The notes under the pieces: generated by a model | What the model saw: only the letters and a program-made list of their open reading frames with translations | Database searches by the model: none | What the model was told of the DNA's origin: nothing | Source of the DNA: Patescibacteria group bacterium UBA6164 | Lineage (GTDB): Bacteria > Patescibacteriota > Gracilibacteria > BD1-5 > UBA6164 | Direction of reading: 5' to 3' | Length of the DNA: 8,198 bases | NCBI GenBank assembly: GCA_002422305.1 | Contig: DIUG01000022.1 | Coordinates: forward strand, 1-8,198 | Position numbers and translations under genes: made by a program | Shown: piece by piece, positions 1 to 5,627 of the stretch | Numbering within the stretch: position 1 is the stretch's first letter | Layout of the letters: each line of letters begins with the position of its first letter

Positions 1-193
1 AGTCTTTTTCTCATAAATATAGATACTTCATACCTGATAATGTAAGTGATTTTCAAAATCTTCTTGGACGAGATAGAAAATAATATTTATTTGTAGTCAA
101 TAAATCATACATAGTTTTTGTTTTATCTACATAATAATAATTATTTGTTATTAATTCTCTAAAATCTTGTATTCATATTGATATCTTTTTCAT
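1..193 (-). CDS. AAA-ATPase-like / PD-(D/E)XK nuclease family protein, 5' part only
   Basis: The visible N-terminus (about 64 residues; the rest lies beyond the left edge) reads MKKISIGIQDFRELITNN, then YVDKT, then YYFLSRPRRFGKSLTLSGM. This is the signature start of the AAA-ATPase-like family (the group usually paired with a C-terminal PD-(D/E)XK nuclease-like domain): the I-G-I-Q-D-F opening, the Y-V-D-K-T strand and a P-loop variant R-R-F-G-K-S, whose glycine is UGA. Members are common in anaerobes and small-genome bacteria; their cellular role is poorly defined, so I assign only the family. An in-frame ATG also exists at 226-224, but it overlaps a TATAAT -10 element. The ATG at 193 gives the family's usual N-terminus and a leader of about 25 nt, so I prefer it. 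The nuclease domain cannot be seen here and is inferred. Confidence 0.85.
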
Positions 194-224
194 AATTTCT
201 TGATTAATTTTTAAATTTTTCTTC

Positions 225-252
225 ATTATATTCAAAAACATTAAAAACTCAA
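225..252 (-). promoter_or_regulatory. Promoter of the AAA-ATPase-like gene (TTGAGT-16-TATAAT)
   Basis: On the minus strand a -35 TTGAGT (252-247) is followed by a 16-bp spacer and a perfect -10 TATAAT (230-225). The -10 overlaps the upstream ATG at 226, so transcription should start near 218 and translation at 193. The -35 lies inside one arm of the miaA terminator hairpin. Confidence 0.6.
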
Positions 253-275
253 AAATTTTACAATTTTTGAGTTTT
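244..275 (-). terminator. miaA: Terminator after miaA
   Basis: A perfect 14-bp inverted repeat (AAAACTCAAAAATT / AATTTTTGAGTTTT) with a 4-nt loop lies about 43 nt downstream of the miaA stop. On the minus strand its 3' arm ends in a short T run. It separates miaA from the next minus-strand gene, whose -35 element it contains. Confidence 0.7.
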
Positions 276-318
276 ATAAATAAAATAAATTTAAAATAGA
301 GTAAATAAAAAATCAAAT

Positions 319-1290
319 TTATTTGGCATATTTTTTAAACCAAGTTAATTGTTTTTTTGCATAATTCCTATTATTTTTTTGTACTAATTCTATAGTCTCA
401 TCTAAACTAAGTTTTATATTTAATTTTTCCTTTTCTCATAGACTCAATTTTTTATCTAAAATATAATCATTTCATAAATTCAATAAATAATTAATTACTT
501 CTTTATATCAAATAGTTTGCAATCAAAAATCATTTTTATTATATATTTTTAATAAATTATCTACTTCATTAATAAATCATTTCTCAAACATTTGCTTAAC
601 TCTAAAATCTATATTTTCATATAATTTTTCCCTATTTCAATCATATGGACTTAAAAATAAAGTATCATATTTTAATTTTTTATCTTCTCTAAAATCCATT
701 TTTGATTTTCAAGTAAGAATTTTAATTTCTAATGCTCTAATAATATATCTAATATTATTAAAATGTAATTCCTTTGCATACAAAGGATCTAATTTAAGTA
801 ATTTATTATAAAGATATTCATTTCAATACTCCTTAGCTTCATTTTCTAGAGTTTCTCTAATATATTTATCTGCTGGTATTTTAGGAATATTTAAATCATA
901 AATTAAAGTATCTATATATAATCAAGTACCTCAACATAAAATAGGTATTTTTCATTTTAAATAAATTTCCTCCATTTTTTTTTCAGCTAGTTTTTTAAAT
1001 TCTCATACAGAATAAGTATTATCAGGAGTAATAATATCTATCATATGATGTGTAATTCATTGTTTTTCACTATCAGTTATTTTTCATGTTCAAATATCTA
1101 AACCAACAAAAATCTGCCTAGAATCAGTAGATATTATTTCAGAATCAATATATTTAGCTATATCAATACTCATTTGTGTTTTTCAAGATGCTGTTGGACC
1201 ATAAATAACTATTAATTTTTTATTTTTTCATTTTGAAATACTATTAATATTTTCTTTTAAAAATTTTTGTATTTTTTCTTTAAAATCCAT
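319..1290 (-). CDS. miaA: tRNA dimethylallyltransferase MiaA
   Basis: MiaA transfers a dimethylallyl group to A37 of tRNAs that read U-starting codons, in the cytoplasm. The 323-residue product (usual size about 300) has every family landmark: P-loop GPTASGKT at 31-38, DSRQ at 56-59, GTGK at 67-70, HHMID at 81-85, GGTGLY at 120-125, a QTIGYKE segment, and the C-terminal NNRNYAKKQLTWF. By my count 17 of its 20 glycines are UGA, including the P-loop glycine and glycines of GTGK and GGTGLY, so the recoding is beyond doubt. TGG appears once, as the conserved Trp of QLTWF; AGG encodes the conserved Arg of DSRQ. The ATG at 1290 is the only start before the P-loop, with an in-frame TAA just upstream; no Shine-Dalgarno is visible. 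Transcribed alone, divergently from the tRNA operon. tRNA-Tyr in this window (A36-A37-A38) is a likely substrate. Confidence 0.97.
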
Positions 1291-1310
1291 AATATTTTGT
1301 TATATAAATA

Positions 1311-1338
1311 TATTTACACAATATACTAAATTAGTAAA
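1311..1338 (-). promoter_or_regulatory. miaA: Possible miaA promoter (TTTACT-16-TAAATA)
   Basis: On the minus strand TTTACT (1338-1333) and TAAATA (1316-1311) are 16 bp apart and would give a short leader before the ATG at 1290. The region is so AT-rich that other hexamer pairs are possible. Confidence 0.35.
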
Positions 1339-1372
1339 AAAAGTAAAAAAAATATTTTTTTTAAAAAAAGTT

Positions 1373-1400
1373 TTGACTTAAAGAAGTTTTTTGCTAATAT
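1373..1400 (+). promoter_or_regulatory. Promoter of the tRNA-Thr/Tyr/Leu-rpmE operon
   Basis: TTGACT (1373-1378), a 16-bp spacer and TAATAT (1395-1400), preceded by TG at 1392-1393 as in an extended -10. It lies about 20 nt before the mature 5' end of tRNA-Thr and is among the best sigma70-type matches in the window, as expected for a stable-RNA operon. Confidence 0.75.
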
Positions 1401-1421
1401 AAGTCCGCTAAATGATTAATT

Positions 1422-1497
1422 GCCACCATAGCTCAGCTGGTAGAGCATTCGCCTTGTAAGCGAACGGTCATCGGTTCAAATCCGATTGGTGGCTCCA
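1422..1497 (+). tRNA. tRNA-Thr (UGU)
   Basis: Full cloverleaf: acceptor GCCACCA pairs with TGGTGGC (1487-1493), D-arm GCTCAGCTGGTAGAGC, anticodon stem TTCGC/GCGAA with loop CTTGTAA (anticodon TGT at 1455-1457), T-arm with GGTTCAAATCC core. The discriminator is T and CCA is encoded (1495-1497). First gene of a three-tRNA operon that runs into rpmE. Confidence 0.97.
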
Positions 1498-1524
1498 TTT
1501 CTAAAATAGAAATAATGATTTTAT

Positions 1525-1609
1525 GGGCAGATACCAGAGTGGCCAAATGGGACGGACTGTAAATCCGTTAGCTTAGCTTTCGGGGGTTCGACTCCCTCTC
1601 TGCCCACCA
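1525..1609 (+). tRNA. tRNA-Tyr (GUA)
   Basis: Class II tRNA with a long variable arm. Acceptor GGGCAGA pairs with TCTGCCC (1599-1605); anticodon stem ACGGA/TCCGT with loop CTGTAAA (anticodon GTA at 1559-1561); T-arm GGGGG/CCCTC around TTCGACT; discriminator A; CCA encoded. A36-A37-A38 makes it a standard MiaA substrate. Confidence 0.97.
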
Positions 1610-1631
1610 TTAAAATTTAAAAAAACAAAAA

Positions 1632-1716
1632 GCCCGGGTGATGAAATTGGTAGACATGTTGGTCTTAGAAACCAATGCTTAATCGCATGCGAGTTCGATT
1701 CTCGCCTCGGGCACCA
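1632..1716 (+). tRNA. tRNA-Leu (UAG)
   Basis: Class II tRNA with a long variable arm. Acceptor GCCCGGG pairs with CTCGGGC (1706-1712); anticodon stem TTGGT/ACCAA with loop CTTAGAA (anticodon TAG at 1666-1668); T-arm GCGAG/CTCGC around TTCGATT; discriminator A; CCA encoded. Lies 60 nt upstream of rpmE with no terminator between, so the two are probably co-transcribed. Confidence 0.97.
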
Positions 1717-1776
1717 TTTTACCAAATATATTATATTTTTGATTCGTACTTTGGCGAACAAATTAAAAAAACATTT

Positions 1777-1989
1777 ATGAAAACAGGAATACATCCAAAC
1801 ACAAGCAATATTACAATAACTTGTTCATGTGGTGCAGAATTTAAAGTAAATTCAACTATAGAAAATACTAAAGTTGAAATATGTTCATCTTGTCATCCGT
1901 TTTATACTGGTGAACAAAGAATTCTTAAAACTGGTGCAGTTGATAAGTTTTATGCTAGAATGAAAAAAGCAGAGGCACTTAAAAAATAG
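1777..1989 (+). CDS. rpmE: 50S ribosomal protein bL31 (zinc-binding type)
   Basis: The 70-residue product matches bL31 in length and sequence: opening MKTGIHPN, then TCSCGAEF, CSSCHPFYTGEQR and a basic tail after VDKFYARM. Four cysteines (16, 18, 36, 39) form the CxC...CxxC zinc site of the C+ type, the form linked elsewhere to zinc-dependent exchange with a zinc-free paralogue. Its four glycines are GGA or GGT and none is UGA, unlike almost all other genes here. The ATG at 1777 gives the exact family N-terminus; a longer reading would run back into tRNA-Leu. There is no Shine-Dalgarno. It appears to be the last gene of the tRNA operon and is followed by a strong terminator. Confidence 0.97.
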   Translation: MKTGIHPNTSNITITCSCGAEFKVNSTIENTKVEICSSCHPFYTGEQRILKTGAVDKFYARMKKAEALKK

Positions 1990-1995
1990 TAATTC

Positions 1996-2036
1996 AAAAA
2001 TAAAACCTTTTTTTAAAAGAGGTTTTATTTTTTTTT
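1996..2036 (+). terminator. rpmE: Terminator of the tRNA-rpmE operon
   Basis: Inverted repeat of AAAAATAAAACCT with AGGTTTTATTTTT (1996-2008 / 2020-2032) followed by more T residues, starting 6 nt after the rpmE stop. A typical AT-rich intrinsic terminator. Confidence 0.85.
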
Positions 2037-2038
2037 AT

Positions 2039-2066
2039 TTGATAAAAATAAAACTATATATAGAAT
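2039..2066 (+). promoter_or_regulatory. Promoter of the envelope gene pair (TTGATA-16-TAGAAT)
   Basis: TTGATA (2039-2044), 16-bp spacer, TAGAAT (2061-2066), 33 nt before the ATG at 2100 and directly after the rpmE terminator. The spacer length matches the other good promoters in this window. Confidence 0.55.
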
Positions 2067-2099
2067 AAATAGACTATAAGAAATTATTAAACTACAAAA

Positions 2100-2471
2100 A
2101 TGAAAATAAAAAATATTGCATATCCCGTAATTCTCTTACTATTATTATGAGTCCCCATAATTCGATATTATGTCAGTACACCTGAAATAAATGCATGTGT
2201 TCTAGATTATGTAGATAATTTAAAAGATAGTAATTATAAATGATATATGTATGATATAAATTGAATAAAGCATATAGAACCATTAAATTCTGATTTTAAT
2301 GATAGTTTAAAAGAATATAGAATATGAGAAACTAATTGATGTTTAATGTCTAGTAATAATCTATTTAATGATATGAATAATACTTTTTATTGTACTATTA
2401 CATATTTAATAAGAAATGCTCCTATAAATGATAAATTTAAAGAACCGTTATGAATATTAAAAAGTGAGTAA
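2100..2471 (+). CDS. Small membrane-anchored or secreted protein, unknown function
   Basis: A 123-residue protein I do not recognise. Residues 6-21 form one hydrophobic segment (AYPVILLLLLGVPII) after two lysines, so it is either a signal peptide or, with no clear cleavage site, an N-terminal anchor. The remainder is polar, Asn-rich and presumably outside the membrane, with three cysteines (33 and two near the middle: NGCLM and FYCTI). All six glycines are UGA, which hides the gene under the standard code. It lies 61 nt upstream of the DsbA-like gene, on the same strand with no terminator between, so the pair is probably an operon. The three cysteines would suit a substrate or partner of that oxidoreductase, but this is inference. 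Codon 22 is CGA, one of only two CGA/CGG codons in the window, and might not be Arg. Confidence 0.75.
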
Positions 2472-2532
2472 TTTTTCTTTTAAAATAAATATCATTATAA
2501 ATATAAATAAAATAAATATTAACAAAAAAAAA

Positions 2533-3399
2533 ATGAATAATATACATGCTCATAGAAGTTCTTTATTAATGGTAATAATGGTAATATGTACTCTTACTAT
2601 TATATCTACAAATTATATGTTTACTAAAAGTATAGTTACTGATATTAATAATTCATTAACAGAAAAAGAATATAAAAAAATTTGATGAAAAGAAAATTAT
2701 ATGATACTTCAAGAAATACAAAAAAGAGAATTACTTTCATACTTAAGTAGTTTAAAAAATGAAAAACCAGAATTAATAAAAGAAATATTTGAAAATCAAA
2801 AAAATATAGATTCTACAAATAATAATGTATTAGACATAAATACTATAAATGATCTAAAAAATGAATCATATATAAAATGAAATTCTTGAGCCTTGATTAC
2901 AATAATAGAATTTTCAGATTTAGAGTGTAATTTTTGTATTGAACAACATAAAAAATGAATATATAAAGAAGCCTTAGATAAAAATAATGATAATGTAAAT
3001 TATATATTTAAGAACTTCCCTTTTCCTAATCATAAAAATTCACAAAAAGAAGCCGAAGCAGGTAAATGTATAGAAAATATAGCTTGATGAGAAAAATATT
3101 TAGAATATATAGATACTATATATTCTACTACAAAATGAGGTTGAGAATGATATGATTTACAAGAATTACCTAAATTAGTAGAAATACTAGGTATAGATAA
3201 AATACAATTTAATGATTGTTTAGAAAACTGATTTGCGATAAAACAAGTAGAAAAAGAATTTGTACAATGAAGAATGCTTTGAATAAATTCTGTTCCGTCT
3301 AGTATGATTTTAAATAATAAAACTTGAGAATATAAAATAGTTTCAGAAGTAATAGATTATATTACATTAGAATCTATAATAAATGAAATAACAAGATAA
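2533..3399 (+). CDS. DsbA-like thiol-disulfide oxidoreductase (Thioredoxin_4 type), membrane-anchored
   Basis: The 288-residue product has an N-terminal hydrophobic anchor (about 11-30), a charged Asn/Lys/Glu-rich linker (about 40-112) and a DsbA-like thioredoxin fold from about 113. The active site is C132-N-F-C135 in FSDLECNFC; the family motif FKNFPFPNHKNSQKEAEAGK follows at 159-178, with Cys179 and Cys229 at the usual positions of the second disulfide. The cis-proline loop is GINSVPSS (Pro255). Members form or shuffle disulfides in proteins outside the cytoplasm. About 14 of 17 glycines are UGA, including two tandem pairs and a G-G-G-E-G run at 202-206. The ATG at 2533 was chosen because it places a short basic stretch just before the anchor; a GTG at 2464 overlapping the upstream gene is less likely. 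Likely co-transcribed with the upstream small protein. A natural client is the Cys-rich surface protein encoded at 5628-7523. Confidence 0.92.
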
Positions 3400-3440
3400 A
3401 AAAAGTAGAAATGATAATTTATATCATTTCTACTTTTTTT
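3398..3440. terminator. Shared bidirectional terminator (DsbA-like gene / rsmE)
   Basis: A perfect 19-bp inverted repeat (3398-3416 / 3422-3440) with a 5-nt loop: an A run and GTAGAAATGATA on one side, TATCATTTCTAC and a T run on the other. It works in both directions and overlaps the stop codons of both convergent genes, so the two coding regions share nothing but this hairpin. Confidence 0.9.
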
Positions 3441-4155
3441 ATTTACTATTAATAATATAAAAACTACTCACTATTCCTACGGTTTCCGTTCTAAGAATTC
3501 TATCTCATAAATATACTCTTTTAAATCCAAATTTTTCAAACAAAATATTTTCACTTTCATTAAAACCTCATTCAGGTCATACAAATATATTAATATTTTT
3601 TTTATAATCTAGATTTAATTCTTTTAATAAAAATGAATCTTTATTTTCAGTATGAAAAAATATATTTTCATCATTCACTAAATCTCAAAAATTAATTTTA
3701 TCTAAAAAAATAAGTTCTGGTTTATAATTTCTACCTGATTGTTCTACTGATTCTGACAAAATTTTATTTAATCTTTCTATTTTATTATCTGTAATAAAAA
3801 GTTTTTGACTTCTTTGAGATCTAAAAAATATAAAATTTTTTATTCAGACTTCTACTCATTTTTGTATTATATATTCTATTTTTTCAAATTTATTAGGAAT
3901 TGATTGATATAAATTTAATTCAAAATCTATTTCTGTTTTTTTATATTCTCTTCATATTTGTTCTAAAACTATATCTTTTTTATTTATTTGTTTTATTTCA
4001 AAAATATAATCATATTCATCAATTCAATCAAAAAAAATCAATTTTTCTCATACTTTTATCCTAAGTACTTTGATTAATTGATATATTATTCACTCATCAA
4101 GTAGAACAAAAGTAAAATTTATAGTATTTAAATTTGATATATAAAATCTTTGCAT
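3439..4155 (-). CDS. rsmE: 16S rRNA (uracil(1498)-N3)-methyltransferase RsmE
   Basis: RsmE methylates N3 of U1498 in 16S rRNA using S-adenosylmethionine; it is a SPOUT (trefoil-knot) enzyme. The 238-residue product is of normal length. The N-terminal PUA-like part opens MQRFYISN and contains HLLKVLR-like YQLIKVLRIK. The SAM-binding knot shows GVEVGIKNFIFF, a SES-type SESVEQSGR segment, then GPEGGFNESE (193-202) and LGDRILRTET (216-225). About 10 of 14 glycines are UGA, including glycines of the GPEGG and LGDRIL motifs. The ATG at 4155 gives the usual N-terminus. It follows the basic unknown gene by 33 nt with no terminator, so the two probably form an operon. It converges on the DsbA-like gene and ends in the shared terminator. 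Confidence 0.96.
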
Positions 4156-4188
4156 AAATAAAAATTAGTAAATAATAAAATATTACTA

Positions 4189-4521
4189 TTATCTAGGCAT
4201 ACCATAAAAATCTAAACCTTTACTATCAACCATAGTTTTAGTAAGAAAATTTTTCTTTTTACCTTTTACAAAAAATCCTCTCTCATCAATAATACCTTGT
4301 TCTATAAGTGTAGAAGGGTTTTTATTTGCTAATCTTTTTTTTGGAAAATTTTTTTTATTTTCAAAATAATGAACCCTTGCTTTATAACTTTGATTTTTTC
4401 TTGCTTGTGGATTCTCATTTCCCATATAAACCTGAAAAGAAGCTTTTTTATTTTTCGCTAATTTTCTTGAAGCAGCTTGTTTTTTTACAATACTAGATTT
4501 TAACCCGTGACTATTTGCCAT
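4189..4521 (-). CDS. Strongly basic 110-residue protein, unknown; possibly ribosome- or nucleic-acid-associated
   Basis: I do not recognise a family. The product has about 26 Lys/Arg against about 7 Asp/Glu, no membrane segment and no cysteine. The N-terminus (about 1-30: MANSHGLKSS, then SRKLAKNKKAS) is a basic, helix-like stretch; aromatic-basic patches follow (VHYFENKKNF, FFVKGKKKNF), and it ends LDFYGMPR. All seven glycines use GGN and none UGA, a pattern shared only with the ribosomal protein gene rpmE. That suggests high expression and, with the charge, a ribosomal or RNA-binding role; this is inference. I compared it from memory with bS20, uS14, bL27, bL28 and bL32 and saw no convincing match (uS14's GRPRG region is absent). 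It lies between tRNA-Gly(UCA) and rsmE on the same strand and probably leads an operon with rsmE. The ATG at 4521 is the first in frame. Confidence 0.85.
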   Translation of the reverse strand: MANSHGLKSSIVKKQAASRKLAKNKKASFQVYMGNENPQARKNQSYKARVHYFENKKNFPKKRLANKNPSTLIEQGIIDERGFFVKGKKKNFLTKTMVDSKGLDFYGMPR

Positions 4522-4555
4522 AATTCAATTTCTTAATTTTTAAATTTGTTTTTAT

Positions 4556-4561
4556 ATTATA
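4556..4561 (-). promoter_or_regulatory. Possible -10 element of the basic-protein gene
   Basis: A perfect TATAAT on the minus strand, which would start transcription about 28 nt before the ATG at 4521. The matching -35 (CTTTAT, 17 bp away) is poor. The gene could instead be transcribed from the tRNA-Gly promoter, since no clear terminator lies between. Confidence 0.35.
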
Positions 4562-4639
4562 TTTATTTATTTCAAAAAATAAAGCCTAAAACTCATTTTT
4601 TAGATTTTCTAAAATATAAGGTTCAAGCTGTATTTTTTA

Positions 4640-4718
4640 TGGAGCGGGGGACGAGGTTTGAACTCGCACACCCAAGGGTTGAAGCCTTAGTACACTCACT
4701 CTTTTATGTTACCCCCGC
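4640..4718 (-). tRNA. tRNA-Gly (UCA), decoder of UGA as glycine
   Basis: The minus strand folds into a class I tRNA: acceptor GCGGGGG pairs with CCCCCGC; anticodon stem TAAGG/CCTTG (one T-G pair) encloses loop CTTCAAC with anticodon TCA (plus positions 4680-4682); a 5-nt variable loop; T-stem GCGAG/CTCGT with loop TTCAAAC; discriminator T; CCA encoded. Acceptor pairs G1-C72, C2-G71, G3-C70 with U73 are the known bacterial glycine identity set, while tRNA-Trp has G73. This tRNA explains the in-frame UGA codons across the window. The D-arm is irregular: a weak 4-bp stem ACAT/GTGT, a 10-nt loop with GAG in place of the usual adjacent GG, and two nucleotides before the anticodon stem. Such UCA glycine tRNAs are known from SR1 and Gracilibacteria. 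Confidence 0.95.
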
Positions 4719-4743
4719 ATATACTTTTTTAAAGTGCACAGGT

Positions 4744-4771
4744 ATTTTATAAATTTTATTTATTTAGTCAA
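4744..4771 (-). promoter_or_regulatory. Promoter of tRNA-Gly(UCA) (TTGACT-16-TAAAAT)
   Basis: On the minus strand TTGACT (4771-4766), a 16-bp spacer and TAAAAT (4749-4744) predict a start about 19 nt before the tRNA. The -35 and spacer are identical to those of the tRNA-Thr operon promoter. It is back-to-back with the promoter of the plus-strand MscS-like gene. Confidence 0.7.
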
Positions 4772-4778
4772 TTTTTTT

Positions 4779-4806
4779 TTTGATTTTTATAAAAATATGT
4801 TAATAT
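4779..4806 (+). promoter_or_regulatory. Promoter of the MscS-like gene
   Basis: TTTGAT (4779-4784), a 16-bp spacer and TAATAT (4801-4806), preceded by TG at 4798-4799 as an extended -10. It lies 29 nt before the ATG at 4836. Confidence 0.55.
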
Positions 4807-4835
4807 AACAATAATAATAACTAAATATAATAATT

Positions 4836-5588
4836 ATGTATAAATTTAATATAGAAAATATAATAAATAGTTTCTTAGATAATATACTTGAAAATATAGA
4901 ATTTTATTTACCTAAAATTTTATGAGCTTTGATAATTGTTTGAATTTGAGCATTAATATCTATATGAATTTATAAATTTGTAATGTATTTATTTAAAAAA
5001 TTCAAAATTATTGAATTAATAGATAAACTAAACATAGATTTTAGTGATACTATTAATAAAGATGAAATTTTAGATATAGAAGAAGATGAATTAAAAGAAA
5101 TAAAAGAAAAAATATTAATAAAAAGAAAAAAATCAAAGTTATCTGATAAAATAAAAATAAATATAATAACTTCTAAAGCTGTATCATATTACTTTTTTCT
5201 AATATTTTTTAGACTATCAATAATTCATATTTGAATAAAAGAAGTAGAAATTTTTCTTTGAGAATTAATTAATTATTTACCTAGTTTATTTATAGCAATT
5301 GTTATATGATTTTTTTGAGTAAGATTTGCAAATTTTATACATGATGTAGTATTTCATGCTTTAGACTTTAGTAAACAAAAAACAGCTAAAATAATAGCTA
5401 GTTGAGCTCAAGTTATAATTCTATTTTTTACACTAATGGTAGTTTTAAGTAAAATATGAATAGAAAGTCAAATAACTAATACAATTTTAATATGATTTAT
5501 TTCTATGTTATCAATTGCTTGAGGTTTAGCTTTTTGATTATGATGAAAAGATATAGCTCATGAAATTTTAGAAAGTTTTAGAAAATAA
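4836..5588 (+). CDS. MscS-like conserved-TM-helix membrane protein
   Basis: A 250-residue membrane protein. TM1 (about 26-46) is the conserved TM helix seen in MscS-related proteins (LPKILGALIIVGIGALIS). A charged cytosolic-looking insert (about 54-110) runs from acidic (DIEEDELKEIKEK) to basic (KRKKSK). Further membrane segments follow at about 115-134, 148-168 (LPSLFIAIVIG again, a second copy of the helix) and 190-208. The C-terminus LSIAGGLAFGLGGKDIAHE (225-243) is the Gly/Ala-rich pore-lining helix motif of the family. The protein ends there and lacks the beta domain that follows TM3 in MscS, so it belongs to the 'conserved TM helix' group, not classical MscS; channel activity is inferred. 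About 15 of 16 glycines are UGA. Transcribed alone, divergently from tRNA-Gly(UCA), and convergent with the surface-protein gene. Confidence 0.88.
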
Positions 5589-5627
5589 AAGAAATATAAG
5601 TTTTAAAGCTTATATTTCTTTTATTTT
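5582..5627. terminator. Shared bidirectional terminator (MscS-like gene / surface-protein gene)
   Basis: A perfect 19-bp inverted repeat (5582-5600 / 5609-5627; AAAATAAAAGAAATATAAG and its complement) with an 8-nt loop. The plus-strand gene's TAA (5586-5588) lies inside the stem, and the minus-strand gene's TAG (5630-5628) abuts it. Confidence 0.85.

Noticed and set aside
319..1290. UGA as tryptophan (Mycoplasma-type code 4), selenocysteine, or a string of pseudogenes
   Set aside because: UGA falls on invariant glycines of P-loop and SPOUT motifs, is far too frequent for selenocysteine, and frames are otherwise intact; the UCA tRNA has U73, not the G73 of tRNA-Trp.
1675..1776. Longer N-terminus for rpmE
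   Set aside because: It would start inside tRNA-Leu; the ATG at 1777 matches the bL31 N-terminus exactly.
2464..2532. GTG start at 2464 for the DsbA-like gene, overlapping the upstream gene
   Set aside because: The added 23 residues are Ile/Asn/Lys-rich and unlike family N-termini; the ATG at 2533 places the anchor normally. Not fully excluded.
4598..4614. Small hairpin (TTTTAGA-TTT-TCTAAAA) after tRNA-Gly(UCA) as a terminator
   Set aside because: Only 7 bp, AT-rich and not followed by a T run on the minus strand.
4546..4752. A 68-codon plus-strand open frame
   Set aside because: It runs antisense through tRNA-Gly(UCA) and encodes a non-protein-like sequence.
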